From NCBI GenBank assembly GCA_030425485.1, contig JAUIAM010000016.1, positions 1 to 64,000 of the forward strand: DNA of 64,000 nucleotides. Reading direction: 5' to 3'. The notes beneath the pieces were generated by a model. The model was given only the letters and a program-made list of their open reading frames with translations, ran no database searches and was not told where the DNA came from. Shown here in pieces: positions 1-8,659 of the stretch. The DNA is from Verrucomicrobiia bacterium (GTDB taxonomy: Bacteria > Verrucomicrobiota > Verrucomicrobiia > Opitutales > Cerasicoccaceae). The position numbers and the translations under genes are program-made. How positions within the stretch are numbered: position 1 is the stretch's first letter; every line of letters begins with the position of its first letter.

Positions 1-251
1 TCAATGCAGTAGTGCCCGTGGAGGGAAAAGGCCATCTTGAGTTCGTAGACCGGCATGGCGGTGAGGCGGGCGATGAAGATGCCGTGGAGACGGCGCAGTG
101 CCCAGTGGATGAACTTCATGCGGGTGACGGCTTCGTCCACGCTGAGCCCGCGGTGAATGGCCTCTTCCATGGAGTGGAGCCCTACCAGCGGCGGTAGCCC
201 TTTGTAGCCTTTGTATGCGGAGACAGGTGTATCGAGTTTCAGGTGCTTCAT
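1..251 (-). CDS. Truncated hypothetical protein (N-terminal 83 residues)
   Basis: An open frame starts with ATG at 251 and runs leftwards off the window without a stop. The visible residues are mostly helical and rich in His, Arg and aromatic residues, for example HWALRRLHGIFIAR and MAFSLHGHYC. I do not recognise the family; a small helical-bundle protein is possible. It is divergent from the AraC-type gene at 439, with a 187-bp shared upstream region, so that regulator may control it. Frame, start and reading direction are supported by codon flow; function is unknown. Confidence 0.6.
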   Translation of the reverse strand, partial: MKHLKLDTPVSAYKGYKGLPPLVGLHSMEEAIHRGLSVDEAVTRMKFIHWALRRLHGIFIARLTAMPVYELKMAFSLHGHYCI

Positions 252-438
252 GATGGAGAGGTTGGGGTTGAGCGGTTTATTAGATAATAATGTATCCGCG
301 ATAAGTTTGCTTTGCGCGAATTGCTCAGAAGTGGTATTATTATGCCCGAATTTATGCTTATCGGTTGCGTTGTAGCGCAAAAATAGTCGTAATGACGGGA
401 GATGACTTGCGTATAAACGGGATTGGGAGACGTGCACG
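252..438. promoter_or_regulatory. Divergent intergenic region, candidate AraC target
   Basis: The region is A+T-rich and lies between a leftward gene and a rightward AraC-family gene. It contains stretches such as TTATTAGATAATAATG that could hold promoter elements. No operator could be fixed by eye. AraC-type regulators often act on a divergent neighbour, so this is the most likely site of control. Confidence 0.3.
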
Positions 439-1305
439 ATGAAAATGGTTTTTGAGGAAATTAAGCCACCTGCGGATGCTTCCCTGCTGGTGCATCGGGA
501 CGAGTTACCCGTGTTCGATTGCCCCTTTCACTTTCACCCGGAGGTTGAGTTGACCCTGATCGAGGGGAGCTGCGGGACGCGATTGATAGGCGGGTGTATG
601 GAGCGTTTTGAGCCGGGAGACCTTGTCCTGATCGGGGCTAACCTGCCGCACTGGTACTACAATGATCCCGCTGAGAGCTTGGGGGAGCGTTGGGCCCGTT
701 CGGTGGTGGTGCAGTTTCGTCCGGATTTTTTAGGAAAGCGTTTCTGGCTCGCGCGCGAGATGGCTGCCATTCACCAGCTTCTGGAGCTCGCCGGGCGTGG
801 CTTAAAGGTCGTAGGTGACTTGCGCGAGGAGGTCGCCCCCCGGGTCGAACACCTGCCCGAGCTGAGCGGATTAGAGCGCTTGCTGGAGTTGCTGGCGATT
901 TTGCACAAGCTGGCGGCGGCGGAATCCGGGCTGGTCACTCTCGATCAAGCTGAGCCTGCGGGGCGGGTGAATCAGCATGATGCCCTGAGGCTGGAGAAAG
1001 TTTTTCGCGTGCTGAATGAGCGGTTTACCGAAGAGCTGGCTCTGGGCGAAGTCGCCACGGCCATTGGCATGACGCCGACTTCTTTCAGTCGGTTTTTCCG
1101 GCAAAAAGTCGGCAAAACCTTTCAAAGCGCATTGATCGAAACGCGGATCATTGAGGCGAGCCAGCAACTGCTCACGACGGACTTACCCGTGACGGAGATT
1201 TGCTATGCCTGCGGCTTCAACAACCTGTCTAATTTTAACCGCCAGTTTAAGCGGATGAAGGGCGTCAGCCCCCGTGCCTTTCGTGCCGGATTTGCTCAGC
1301 AATAA
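439..1305 (+). CDS. AraC-family transcriptional regulator with cupin sensor domain
   Basis: A 288-residue protein. Residues about 15-130 form a cupin-like ligand pocket (FHFHPEVEL metal or sugar-binding type motif, then GDLVLIGANLPHWY). Residues about 185-285 carry two helix-turn-helix motifs of the AraC/XylS family, ending in the signature region ITEICYACGFNNLSNFNRQFK-like (written here approximately) and KGVSPRAFR. A GGGAG element lies about 10 nt before the ATG. In this phylum such regulators usually sense sugars and activate nearby carbohydrate genes. The pseudopilin and secreted protein downstream, or the divergent gene upstream, are likely targets. Family assignment is firm; ligand is unknown. 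Confidence 0.9.
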   Translation: MKMVFEEIKPPADASLLVHRDELPVFDCPFHFHPEVELTLIEGSCGTRLIGGCMERFEPGDLVLIGANLPHWYYNDPAESLGERWARSVVVQFRPDFLGKRFWLAREMAAIHQLLELAGRGLKVVGDLREEVAPRVEHLPELSGLERLLELLAILHKLAAAESGLVTLDQAEPAGRVNQHDALRLEKVFRVLNERFTEELALGEVATAIGMTPTSFSRFFRQKVGKTFQSALIETRIIEASQQLLTTDLPVTEICYACGFNNLSNFNRQFKRMKGVSPRAFRAGFAQQ

Positions 1306-1578
1306 GGGAGGACTGGCGCTGTCGGGTAGGTGAATCGATGAAAACGATCAAGCCAGAGCACTTAACCTTCACAAGGTTGCGGCGTTGCGAGCTTGAGCTT
1401 CTGCCCACCCGGGAGGGTATTTTATGGGGTGACGTGCGAAGGGCTGGCTTTACGTAAAGTCGGGCTATGGGTTGCCCGCCGACGCGCATGGAGTAAGCTG
1501 TGATGCATACCCATTAGCGCTGCCCCTGAGCCGTCTGAAATCGTGCTCGTACGCTTGCATTTGTGAGCTTGCCGAACC
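1306..1578. other. Intergenic stretch between AraC gene and pseudopilin
   Basis: About 270 bp. A 40-codon frame from ATG at 1339 is the only small ORF and has no supporting feature. The palindrome TTTACGTAAA is at 1450-1459. The pseudopilin promoter must lie here, but no element is clear. Confidence 0.3.
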
Positions 1579-2295
1579 ATGATTACATTACCCCACAAAA
1601 TGTTTTCTCCTTCTAGAACGTACAGTCAACCCAGCTCGGGTGGCTTCACCCTTGTCGAGCTGCTTGTGTGCATCAGCGTTATTGGGCTGTTGGGCGCTAT
1701 CATAGCCTTCGCCCTGAGCGGTGTCAGCATGTCTCGAAACAAGGCGATCTCGAGCAGCAACATTCGCCAGGTCGTGATGGGGCTGCACCTGTATTCGCAG
1801 GAGAACAATGGCCTGTTGCCGCACCAGTTTGATGCGGCCCGGGGGCTGGATTGGAGCGGTGTGCTGGTGGAGGATGATTACCTGCCAGAAGAGATTTTTC
1901 ATGCACCCGCCGATGAGTTTACGCGCCGCTTTGAGGGTGCGCCGCGCAGCTACGCGGTGAACTCTGCCACCTACACCTACCTGCTCAACGGCTATCATAG
2001 CCCCTGGCCGCGTGACCGCACGGACCAGCCGAGCTCGGCCTTTGCCGTGCCGCCCTCGGTCATGCTGGTGGGAGAAAATTTCGGCGGAGCCATCGAGAAC
2101 TCCGGGGCCGTGGTTGGGGTTGCCGAGTTCGAGGGGCTCAATGCCGAGACGTACAATTTCTACCATGACACCGGCGCGCACTATTGTATGGCTGATGGAA
2201 GCGTTGCCTTTATGAGCAGGGAAGAGATTGGCCGCTATCGGGCTGATACCGACTACAACGGAGATGAAAGTGATCCCTGGAAATGGAAACCCTGA
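1579..2295 (+). CDS. Orphan type II/IV pseudopilin-like protein with H-X9-DG C-terminus
   Basis: A 238-residue protein. After a short basic leader, GGFTLVELLVCISVIGLLG matches the prepilin peptidase cleavage and N-methylation site (cleavage after Gly, then F and E at +5), followed by one hydrophobic helix. The C-terminal part has HYCMADGSVAF, which fits the H-X9-DG pattern of the DUF1559-like pseudopilins expanded in Planctomycetes, Lentisphaerae and Verrucomicrobia. No assembly ATPase or secretin gene is nearby, so it probably uses machinery encoded elsewhere. It ends 10 bp before the secreted protein at 2306, suggesting co-transcription. Confidence 0.88.
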   Translation: MITLPHKMFSPSRTYSQPSSGGFTLVELLVCISVIGLLGAIIAFALSGVSMSRNKAISSSNIRQVVMGLHLYSQENNGLLPHQFDAARGLDWSGVLVEDDYLPEEIFHAPADEFTRRFEGAPRSYAVNSATYTYLLNGYHSPWPRDRTDQPSSAFAVPPSVMLVGENFGGAIENSGAVVGVAEFEGLNAETYNFYHDTGAHYCMADGSVAFMSREEIGRYRADTDYNGDESDPWKWKP

Positions 2296-2305
2296 GCGAA
2301 CTACC

Positions 2306-3166
2306 ATGAAAGCTATCCTCAACTACCCCGTACTAAGCGTATTGTTTGCCCTCATCTTTGGCGTGACGAGCGCCTGGGCCGAATCCGTTTCTCTCTCGCC
2401 CGAAGCTTGGCAGCGTTCGCCCGAAGCCAAGCTCAGCCAGAGCGGCAGCAGCCTGCGGGTGAAGTCGTTGGCCAGCAGCATCTGGCTGGTGCCCCAACAG
2501 CGCATCCACTACAAGGGTAGCGATGTGGTGGATATCGCGTACAAATTACGCGGGGGAAACCTGATAGTACAGGCCAACTGGTTTGACGCGGATGGCAGCT
2601 ATCTGGAGACGACGATGCTGGGCAAAGCTACCTATAAGGGGGAGCAGGCCAGCTTTCGTGTCAGCGGTAGCCGCGCTGCCACATCAACGGATTCAACCTA
2701 CGAGCTAAAGCTGTGGGTGGAAGCGGATATGCCGAGCCTCACGCTGGAGTCGATCAGTATCAATCAAGGAGGTGCACGCGCGCCGATGCTCTCGGTTGAG
2801 GACTTTGAGGACAGCGGCGACATCCGCATCAAGCAGGACCGGGACGGCAGTTTTCAACTCGAACTTGAGGGTGCGAGTGGCAGCATTTTGACCCAAAAGC
2901 GCTTCAGCTTGAGCGAAACGCCGGCCTGGGAGCTGAACTTGCAACGCATCACGCCCAGCAGCGCGTTTTCCCTCCAGGCGATTTTCTGGGCTTCGGATGG
3001 GACCTACCTGGGGCATGCTGATCTTTTGAAGGACGAAACGGATCCCAGTGAAGCATCCATTGATCTGCGTGAGGTGAATACGCCCGCCACGGCAGCGAAC
3101 TACAGCCTGAAATTCTGGCTGTCCGGCACGGGGGCTTCGGCCGTTTTCTCAATTTTGGAAGACTAG
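2306..3166 (+). CDS. Secreted protein with two tandem beta-sandwich repeats
   Basis: A 286-residue protein. The ATG at 2306 is chosen over an upstream in-frame start at 2228 because it gives a clean signal peptide (basic start, hydrophobic core, cleavage near AWA-ES). The mature part has two similar halves: one around VQANWFDADGSYLETT and one around LQAIFWASDGTYLGHA, each followed by a strand of the YELKLWVEA / YSLKFWLSG type. This repeat suggests duplicated carbohydrate-binding-like beta-sandwiches. No catalytic motif is visible. It follows the pseudopilin by 10 bp. Function is inferred from fold pattern and context only. Confidence 0.7.
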   Translation: MKAILNYPVLSVLFALIFGVTSAWAESVSLSPEAWQRSPEAKLSQSGSSLRVKSLASSIWLVPQQRIHYKGSDVVDIAYKLRGGNLIVQANWFDADGSYLETTMLGKATYKGEQASFRVSGSRAATSTDSTYELKLWVEADMPSLTLESISINQGGARAPMLSVEDFEDSGDIRIKQDRDGSFQLELEGASGSILTQKRFSLSETPAWELNLQRITPSSAFSLQAIFWASDGTYLGHADLLKDETDPSEASIDLREVNTPATAANYSLKFWLSGTGASAVFSILED

Positions 3167-3230
3167 GAAGCGTCTTTAAAAATACCAATGGACGCATGAG
3201 AGCGATAAGTGCTCAATGTGGAGATGTGGG

Positions 3231-6083
3231 CTAGTCTGGTTTGACGCGGCGTTGGCAGGCCAGGTCGATGACAGCCCGCAGGTGCTTGGTCAGGATGGGT
3301 TTTCCCAAGTGATCGTTCATACCGGCTTCGAGGCATGACTGCTTGTCGTCGCCGTGAGTGTAGGCGGTCAGGGCGCAGATATAAGTGTCGGCTTTATCCT
3401 GTCCGGCTTCGCCACTACGGATGCGCCGCGTGGTTTCCTGCCCGTCCATATCGTCCATCCCGACGTCCATAAAAACGAGGTCAAAGTGTTCCTGCCGGAT
3501 GCACTCAATAGCCTCCTGGCCAGACACCGCGCTCTCGCAACTGTAGCCCATCTGCTTGATGATCTCTTCGAGCAGTTGGCGCGTCTGGTCCTCGTTTTCG
3601 ACGAGCAGAATGTTAAGCTGCTGGTGTGTCTGGGGCCGCTCAGAGGATAGGGCATGGTCGGGCGCGTCGCCCACGGCTTGCGCCTGAATGGTAAAGTAGA
3701 AGGTGGAGCCGCGCCCGGGGATGCTCTCGGCCCAGATATCGCCTTCGAGCAGGTGGCAAATCTTGCGACAGATGGCCAGGCCCAGCCCGGTGCCGCCGTA
3801 GCGGCGGGTGGAGGAAGAGTCTACCTGACTGAACGATTTAAAGAGCTGGTCGAGTTTCTCCTTGGCAATGCCGACGCCGGTATCGCGCACGGCAAAGATG
3901 TAGGTCCAGTTGTCCGAGTCATCGATAGGCTTGCGGGCGGAAACGGTGACGTTGATTTCGCCTTCGTTGGTAAACTTGATGGCGTTGCCCACGAGGTTGA
4001 GCAGGATCTGGCGCAGTTCCAGGTAGTCGGTCCGGAAGAGGTGGGGCAGGCCGTCTTCGACATCGTAGCTCAGCTTGAGGTGCTTGTGCTCGGCATCGAC
4101 GCGCATGGCCTCGTCGACTTCGTTCAGCAGTAAGTCGATGTCCGTGTCGCGTTTTTCCAGCGTGACGAGCCCTGAGTCCAGGCGGCTGTAGTTGAGCACA
4201 TTGTTGATAAGCTCGAGCAGGGCGTAGCCGTTTGACTTAATGATCTCGATGGTTTCGAGCTGCTCTTCGTCATCGGCCAGCTCGCGCAGGAGGTCGGCGA
4301 AGCCGATGATGGAGTTCATCGGTGTGCGGATCTCGTGGCTCATGACGGCGAGAAAGTCGTCCTTGCTCCGGTTGGCGGCGTCGGCGGCCTCCTTTGATGC
4401 CTTGAGCTCTTTTTCGTAGCGGATGCGGTCGGAGATGTCGTTGACGAGCGAGGCTACGCCGACGATGTCGCCTTCTTCATTGGTCAGGGGTGTGTTGTAC
4501 CATTCGCAGGTGATGAGCTCACCGTCCGAGCGGACGTTGTCGTTGGTGCTGTAGAACCCGCCGTCACCGCGGAAGAGGCGCTCGAAGATGTGCTTTACGC
4601 TTTCGCTCATCTTGGGCTCAACGAGGATGCTGTAGGGCTGGCCGATGATGTCATCTTCCTTGTAGCCAAACATGCGCTCAGCAGAGGCGTTCCAGGCTAC
4701 GATGCGGGACTGGAGGTCCCACTCGATACAGGCCAGCGGAGTGCGGTTGACGTGGAGCTTGAGACGTTCCTGAGCCTCGCGGCGCTGTTTCTCGGCATGG
4801 ACGCGGGTGCTGATGTCGCGGCAACAGGCGATGATGCCCACGACTTCCCCGCGGTTGTTTTTCTCCTGACTGAGGGAAAGGTGGGCGTGGAAAGTTGAGC
4901 CGCTGATGCGCCTGAGCTTAGTCTCGATAAAGTGGTTGCCGTGGATGAGCAGGGGCTCGACAAAGTGGCGGTTGACGAAGCCTTCGTCCGGGTCGGGGAG
5001 CAGTTCGGTCAGGCGACGGCCGATGGCGTTCTGCACCGTGCAGTCAAAGAGTGCCTCGGCCTGATGATTCCAGGAGGTGATGTTGCCGTCAATATCTGCC
5101 CCGATCACGGCCTCGCCGAGTTGCTCGACAATGCGGGCCTGGCGCTGCAAGGCGGACTGCGTACGCTCGCGATCGAGTTCCATCTCGGCTCTCGCGGCCA
5201 TGATTTTGAGCACGGAGAGGATGACGTCTGGCTTGGAGAGCGGCTTGCTGTGCATGACACAGAGCAGGCCCGTGGTCTGGTTCTCGTGATTGCGCAGCGG
5301 GACGCCGATGTAGGACTGGGCATTGATCTCCTGAAGCTGCTTGTCCTTGGGGAACTGCTTGCAGACGTCTTCGGGGAAAACACTTGAGGGCTGCGAGATG
5401 AGAAGTTCGCAGGGAGTGTCCTTTATCGAGTACTCGAAGTTGCTCAGGAGGCGCTCCTGGTTTGCGTAGGAAACGCTACGGATGCGCTCTTGTTTGCTGC
5501 CGATGAGCTCACCCATCATGGCGAAGTCCACATCGAGGGCATCGACGATCTGCCGGGTCAGCTCGTGGAAGAATTTGCGTCCGGAGCTGGCGTTGACGGC
5601 CACGGAGACGCGCTTGAGGGCCTGCTCCACGGTTATGCGGGCAGAGTGGGCCCGCTCGTGGTCGACCAGCCGCAGCAGGGTATGGGGCAGGTAGACGAGG
5701 TAGCGCTCCTCCTCGTCGGCTTCGATGTAGTCCTTGAACCCGGCGTGGTAGGCCTTGATGGCGTGCTCGCGGGTGGGCTTACCAGCCATGAGGATGGCTG
5801 GGAGTGCCTCTTCGCTGGCCAGCCATTGCTTAATATCGACCCAATCTTTCTCTGCCAGGGCTGAGTCCTCAATGAGCAGGACATCGTGCTCGGACTCGTG
5901 TTGTTGCAGGTGTTTTCTGACTTCCTCCCATGTCTGCATTTCGCACATGCCAACCGCGGCAGTGCATTCCTCCATGCTGTGCGCGACTTGCCGGCATACC
6001 TTCTGGGAAATACCTACCACCAGTATGCGAATGGGTTTCGAGACGAGCTTGGCCATGGGTGGAAATGCTAAATCAGTGCGCAC
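3231..6083 (-). CDS. Hybrid sensor histidine kinase/response regulator
   Basis: About 950 residues. Order of domains: degenerate receiver-like N-terminus (about 15-130), GAF (about 155-305), PAS (about 315-435), PAS (about 440-560), HisKA with phosphoacceptor His583 in MSHEIRTPMN, HATPase_c (about 660-800, with DTGVGIAKE and GGTGLGLAI boxes), and a C-terminal receiver with phosphoacceptor Asp873 in FMDVGMD and a conserved Lys in LGKPI. No membrane segment is seen, so it is a cytoplasmic sensor. The GTG start at 6083 and an ATG at 6056 (MAKLVSKP) are both possible; neither has a clear ribosome site, and the ATG looks more natural. It has no adjacent regulator. Confidence 0.92.
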   Translation of the reverse strand: MRTDLAFPPMAKLVSKPIRILVVGISQKVCRQVAHSMEECTAAVGMCEMQTWEEVRKHLQQHESEHDVLLIEDSALAEKDWVDIKQWLASEEALPAILMAGKPTREHAIKAYHAGFKDYIEADEEERYLVYLPHTLLRLVDHERAHSARITVEQALKRVSVAVNASSGRKFFHELTRQIVDALDVDFAMMGELIGSKQERIRSVSYANQERLLSNFEYSIKDTPCELLISQPSSVFPEDVCKQFPKDKQLQEINAQSYIGVPLRNHENQTTGLLCVMHSKPLSKPDVILSVLKIMAARAEMELDRERTQSALQRQARIVEQLGEAVIGADIDGNITSWNHQAEALFDCTVQNAIGRRLTELLPDPDEGFVNRHFVEPLLIHGNHFIETKLRRISGSTFHAHLSLSQEKNNRGEVVGIIACCRDISTRVHAEKQRREAQERLKLHVNRTPLACIEWDLQSRIVAWNASAERMFGYKEDDIIGQPYSILVEPKMSESVKHIFERLFRGDGGFYSTNDNVRSDGELITCEWYNTPLTNEEGDIVGVASLVNDISDRIRYEKELKASKEAADAANRSKDDFLAVMSHEIRTPMNSIIGFADLLRELADDEEQLETIEIIKSNGYALLELINNVLNYSRLDSGLVTLEKRDTDIDLLLNEVDEAMRVDAEHKHLKLSYDVEDGLPHLFRTDYLELRQILLNLVGNAIKFTNEGEINVTVSARKPIDDSDNWTYIFAVRDTGVGIAKEKLDQLFKSFSQVDSSSTRRYGGTGLGLAICRKICHLLEGDIWAESIPGRGSTFYFTIQAQAVGDAPDHALSSERPQTHQQLNILLVENEDQTRQLLEEIIKQMGYSCESAVSGQEAIECIRQEHFDLVFMDVGMDDMDGQETTRRIRSGEAGQDKADTYICALTAYTHGDDKQSCLEAGMNDHLGKPILTKHLRAVIDLACQRRVKPD

Positions 6084-6193
6084 CGGTGTGCATTTTCATA
6101 CAGAGTTAACAGGATTAGTTCCGCTTTGGCAAGGCTGGCATGGATGGTGCTTCTTGGAACTTGAGTGAATCCTGATAAGGGCTCATGGGATAG

Positions 6194-7486
6194 CTAAGCA
6201 TCAGGTCCGGCGGTTGGGGTTCCGCCGGGCCTCATTTTTTCCCGCTCCATGAATTCGCGCAGCAGGCGCACAGAGCTCTCTCCTCCATTTTCGGTAGCCA
6301 GGACGGCGGCGGCCTCCCGGGCCTTTTCGGAGCAGGAGTGGTCTCCGAGCACGGCATCAATGGCGCCCAGGGCGTTACGCTCCCAACGTTTGCAGGAAAT
6401 GGTGTGGCCGACACCGAGGCGGACGACCTCGCTGGCCCAGAAAAACTGATCGGCAATGTGGGGCACGACAAGATGGGGGACTCCGGCGTGGAGCACGCTG
6501 CCCGTGGTACCGGCACCGCCGTGGTGCACGACGACCGAGGCGTAGCCAAAGAGCACATCGTGGTTGGTTTTGCCCAGCCCGAGGATCTCGGGGCGATCCG
6601 TGGGGACGGCGAGCCCCGCCCAGCCGGCCTGCACAATGAGTTTTCGGCCCTTGGGCCAGTTTTTCAGAAAGCGCTGGAACTGCTTTTGGCTGCTGTCTCG
6701 CACCATGCTGCCAAAGTTGATGACCGGCACCTTTTTCGAGCCGCAAAAGCTGTCCAGCCGTTGCTGGAGGGCGGGATCTTCGGGTGGTTGGTGGCGGATG
6801 TATCCGCTGAAAACAAAACGCGAGTCGAAGGTGACGCCCCCGGGCTGCATCAGTCCGGGCGAAACAGTGGCCAGCACGAGGCGGGCGGGTTGGCAGAAGA
6901 AGCGATTGATCTTGGGGATTTTGGCCGCCTTGAGCTCTGCGCCGATGGTATGGTTGAGCAGGGCGTCCACAGCCTTGTCCGCCGCGTACCAGAAAAAACG
7001 GTTGTAGACGCGCCGCAGGGGGCGCGGGAGCCACCTTAGCTCCGGGTAGCCGCGCATGACCTGATCGGGCGAGGGAACCGCGCTGTGGCAAAACGCCGTG
7101 ATGGCAAAAGGCAGGCCGACGCGATCGGCGATCCCGCTCAGGAAGGGGAGCAGGTATGAGGCAACCATGATGTCGTGGTTTTGCGCGGCTGCCTCGAGTA
7201 GACGCAAGTTCTCGGGCAGGGCGGGCTTAAAGCTCTGGAAAATCCACCGGAGCTCGACGGCTGGGTTGGTGTTGCGGTTGAGCTGCTTGGCCAGGTCAAC
7301 GAACTCTTCCTGCGTCCAGTGGGGGGCGAGGGCGATGAAGCCCATCCCGGCGGCTTCGATTTCGGCGCGAAAGTATTCCGAGGTGGCTATGGTGACGGCG
7401 CCGCCGTGTTGCTTGATGGCCTTTCCCAAGCCAATCATCGGGTAGATGTCGCCGGTCGTACCGAGCGTGACCAGTAACGCGCGCAT
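6194..7486 (-). CDS. UGT-like glycosyltransferase (GT1 family)
   Basis: A 430-residue GT-B fold enzyme. The N-terminus MRALLVTLGTTGDIYPMIGL is the acceptor-binding motif of the sterol/macrolide/rhamnosyl glycosyltransferase group. The C-terminal donor-binding signature is HHGGAGTTGSVLHAGVPHLV followed by PHIADQFFWA. It should transfer a sugar from an NDP-sugar to a lipid or small-molecule acceptor in the cytoplasm; the acceptor cannot be read from the sequence. Its ATG overlaps the stop codon of the upstream TPR gene by one base, so the two are translationally coupled. Confidence 0.88.
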   Translation of the reverse strand: MRALLVTLGTTGDIYPMIGLGKAIKQHGGAVTIATSEYFRAEIEAAGMGFIALAPHWTQEEFVDLAKQLNRNTNPAVELRWIFQSFKPALPENLRLLEAAAQNHDIMVASYLLPFLSGIADRVGLPFAITAFCHSAVPSPDQVMRGYPELRWLPRPLRRVYNRFFWYAADKAVDALLNHTIGAELKAAKIPKINRFFCQPARLVLATVSPGLMQPGGVTFDSRFVFSGYIRHQPPEDPALQQRLDSFCGSKKVPVINFGSMVRDSSQKQFQRFLKNWPKGRKLIVQAGWAGLAVPTDRPEILGLGKTNHDVLFGYASVVVHHGGAGTTGSVLHAGVPHLVVPHIADQFFWASEVVRLGVGHTISCKRWERNALGAIDAVLGDHSCSEKAREAAAVLATENGGESSVRLLREFMEREKMRPGGTPTAGPDA

Positions 7487-7794
7487 CAGGCGGAGAGCTC
7501 TGCCAGCAGGGCTCTTGCCTCTGTGGCCGGGTCTTCGTGATGTTGCTCGATGGCGAGCTTGAGCCCCTCCTGGAGCAGGGGGATAGCGGCTTCGCGCTGG
7601 CCGATCTCCGCCAGGCAGCGGCCCAGCATGATGCGGGGGAGCATCCAGTCTTCACGGCTGCTACAGCAGACGCGCAGATGGTCCACGGCTTCCTCCCAGG
7701 CACCCTCCTGATAGAGGGCTTGCCCGAGGCTGAAGTGAAAGAGCGGGTTGTGCGGGTCGCTGGCCAGGCGCTGGCGTAAAAGGTCGATTTTCAT
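7486..7794 (-). CDS. Small TPR-repeat protein
   Basis: A 102-residue helical protein with three degenerate tetratricopeptide units. The first has NPLFHFSLGQALYQEGAWEE, the second is RIMLGRCLAEIGQREAAIPL-type, and a third is partial. It sits 12 bp after the PP2C phosphatase gene and overlaps the glycosyltransferase start (TGATG), so the three genes form one unit. It probably acts as a protein-binding adaptor for one of them. No partner can be deduced. Confidence 0.8.
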   Translation of the reverse strand: MKIDLLRQRLASDPHNPLFHFSLGQALYQEGAWEEAVDHLRVCCSSREDWMLPRIMLGRCLAEIGQREAAIPLLQEGLKLAIEQHHEDPATEARALLAELSA

Positions 7795-7806
7795 GTGGAA
7801 AGAGTC

Positions 7807-8526
7807 CTAGACAAAAATGGCGATGGCGGTGATGTTGTCCGGGCCGCCGCGCTCGTTGGCAAGGGAAATGACCTGCTTGACAAAGGCCTGGGGGTTATCC
7901 GTGGCAAAGATCATTTCGTGGATTTCGTCCATTTGCATGGTCTTGGTCACGCCATCGGTAAAGAGCAGGATGCGGTCGCCGGGTTCGAGGGTTTCGCGGT
8001 AGACGTCGGTCTCGATCTGCCCGGTCTGGCCGATGCAGCGCGTGAGCGTGTGGCTGAAATACTCGGGGATAAAGGCTTCTTCGCCGGGGTTGAGTCGGTC
8101 GAGCATCTCCTGGGCCATGGTGTGGTCCTGGGTGACTTGCCGCCAGAGGTCCTGCTTGAAGATGACCAGTCCGGTGTCGCCGATATGCCCCGTGACGAGC
8201 TGTTTGCCGTTGAGGTAGGCGACAGTGAGCGTGGTGCCGATGCCGAGGTCTGCGCTGATTTCGCGTCCGCGGTCGTATACGCTGGTATTGACCCGGTTGA
8301 AGAGCTTGGGAAAGTCTGGTTCGGTGCTTGGGTCAAAGTGCTTGAGCCAGTCGCTGAGCTCGGTCACGGCAATTTCGCTGGCCAGAGAGCCTTCGGGCAG
8401 GCCGCCGAGGCCATCTGCCACGGCAAAGACACGCTGTTTGGCATCCACCAGAAAGTTGTCCTCATTTTCGCTGCGAATGAGTCCACGGTCGGTCTGGCCA
8501 TAGGCCTGTAAAGGGGCGGGTTTCAT
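7807..8526 (-). CDS. PP2C-type (PPM) serine/threonine protein phosphatase
   Basis: A 239-residue, single-domain bacterial PPM phosphatase of the PrpC/Stp1 type. Metal-binding motifs are visible in order: GLIRSENEDN near residue 20, AVADGLGG near 38, GHIGDTG near 115, LLFTDGVT near 175 and GGPDNIT near 228. It removes phosphate from Ser/Thr residues with two Mn or Mg ions. No Hanks-type kinase is in the window, so the partner kinase lies elsewhere. It is the first gene of a phosphatase-TPR-glycosyltransferase unit. Confidence 0.93.
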   Translation of the reverse strand: MKPAPLQAYGQTDRGLIRSENEDNFLVDAKQRVFAVADGLGGLPEGSLASEIAVTELSDWLKHFDPSTEPDFPKLFNRVNTSVYDRGREISADLGIGTTLTVAYLNGKQLVTGHIGDTGLVIFKQDLWRQVTQDHTMAQEMLDRLNPGEEAFIPEYFSHTLTRCIGQTGQIETDVYRETLEPGDRILLFTDGVTKTMQMDEIHEMIFATDNPQAFVKQVISLANERGGPDNITAIAIFV

Positions 8527-8659
8527 ATAATACAGTTCCTGCGGGATTCTATGGTTTTCAGGCCATGAAATGCAGGGTGTTAATCATTATGGTACAATGG
8601 CTTGAAAAGTAAAGCCAAGGAATCGGCATGGGACTCTCTCTCATTAAGCCAAAATCTTC

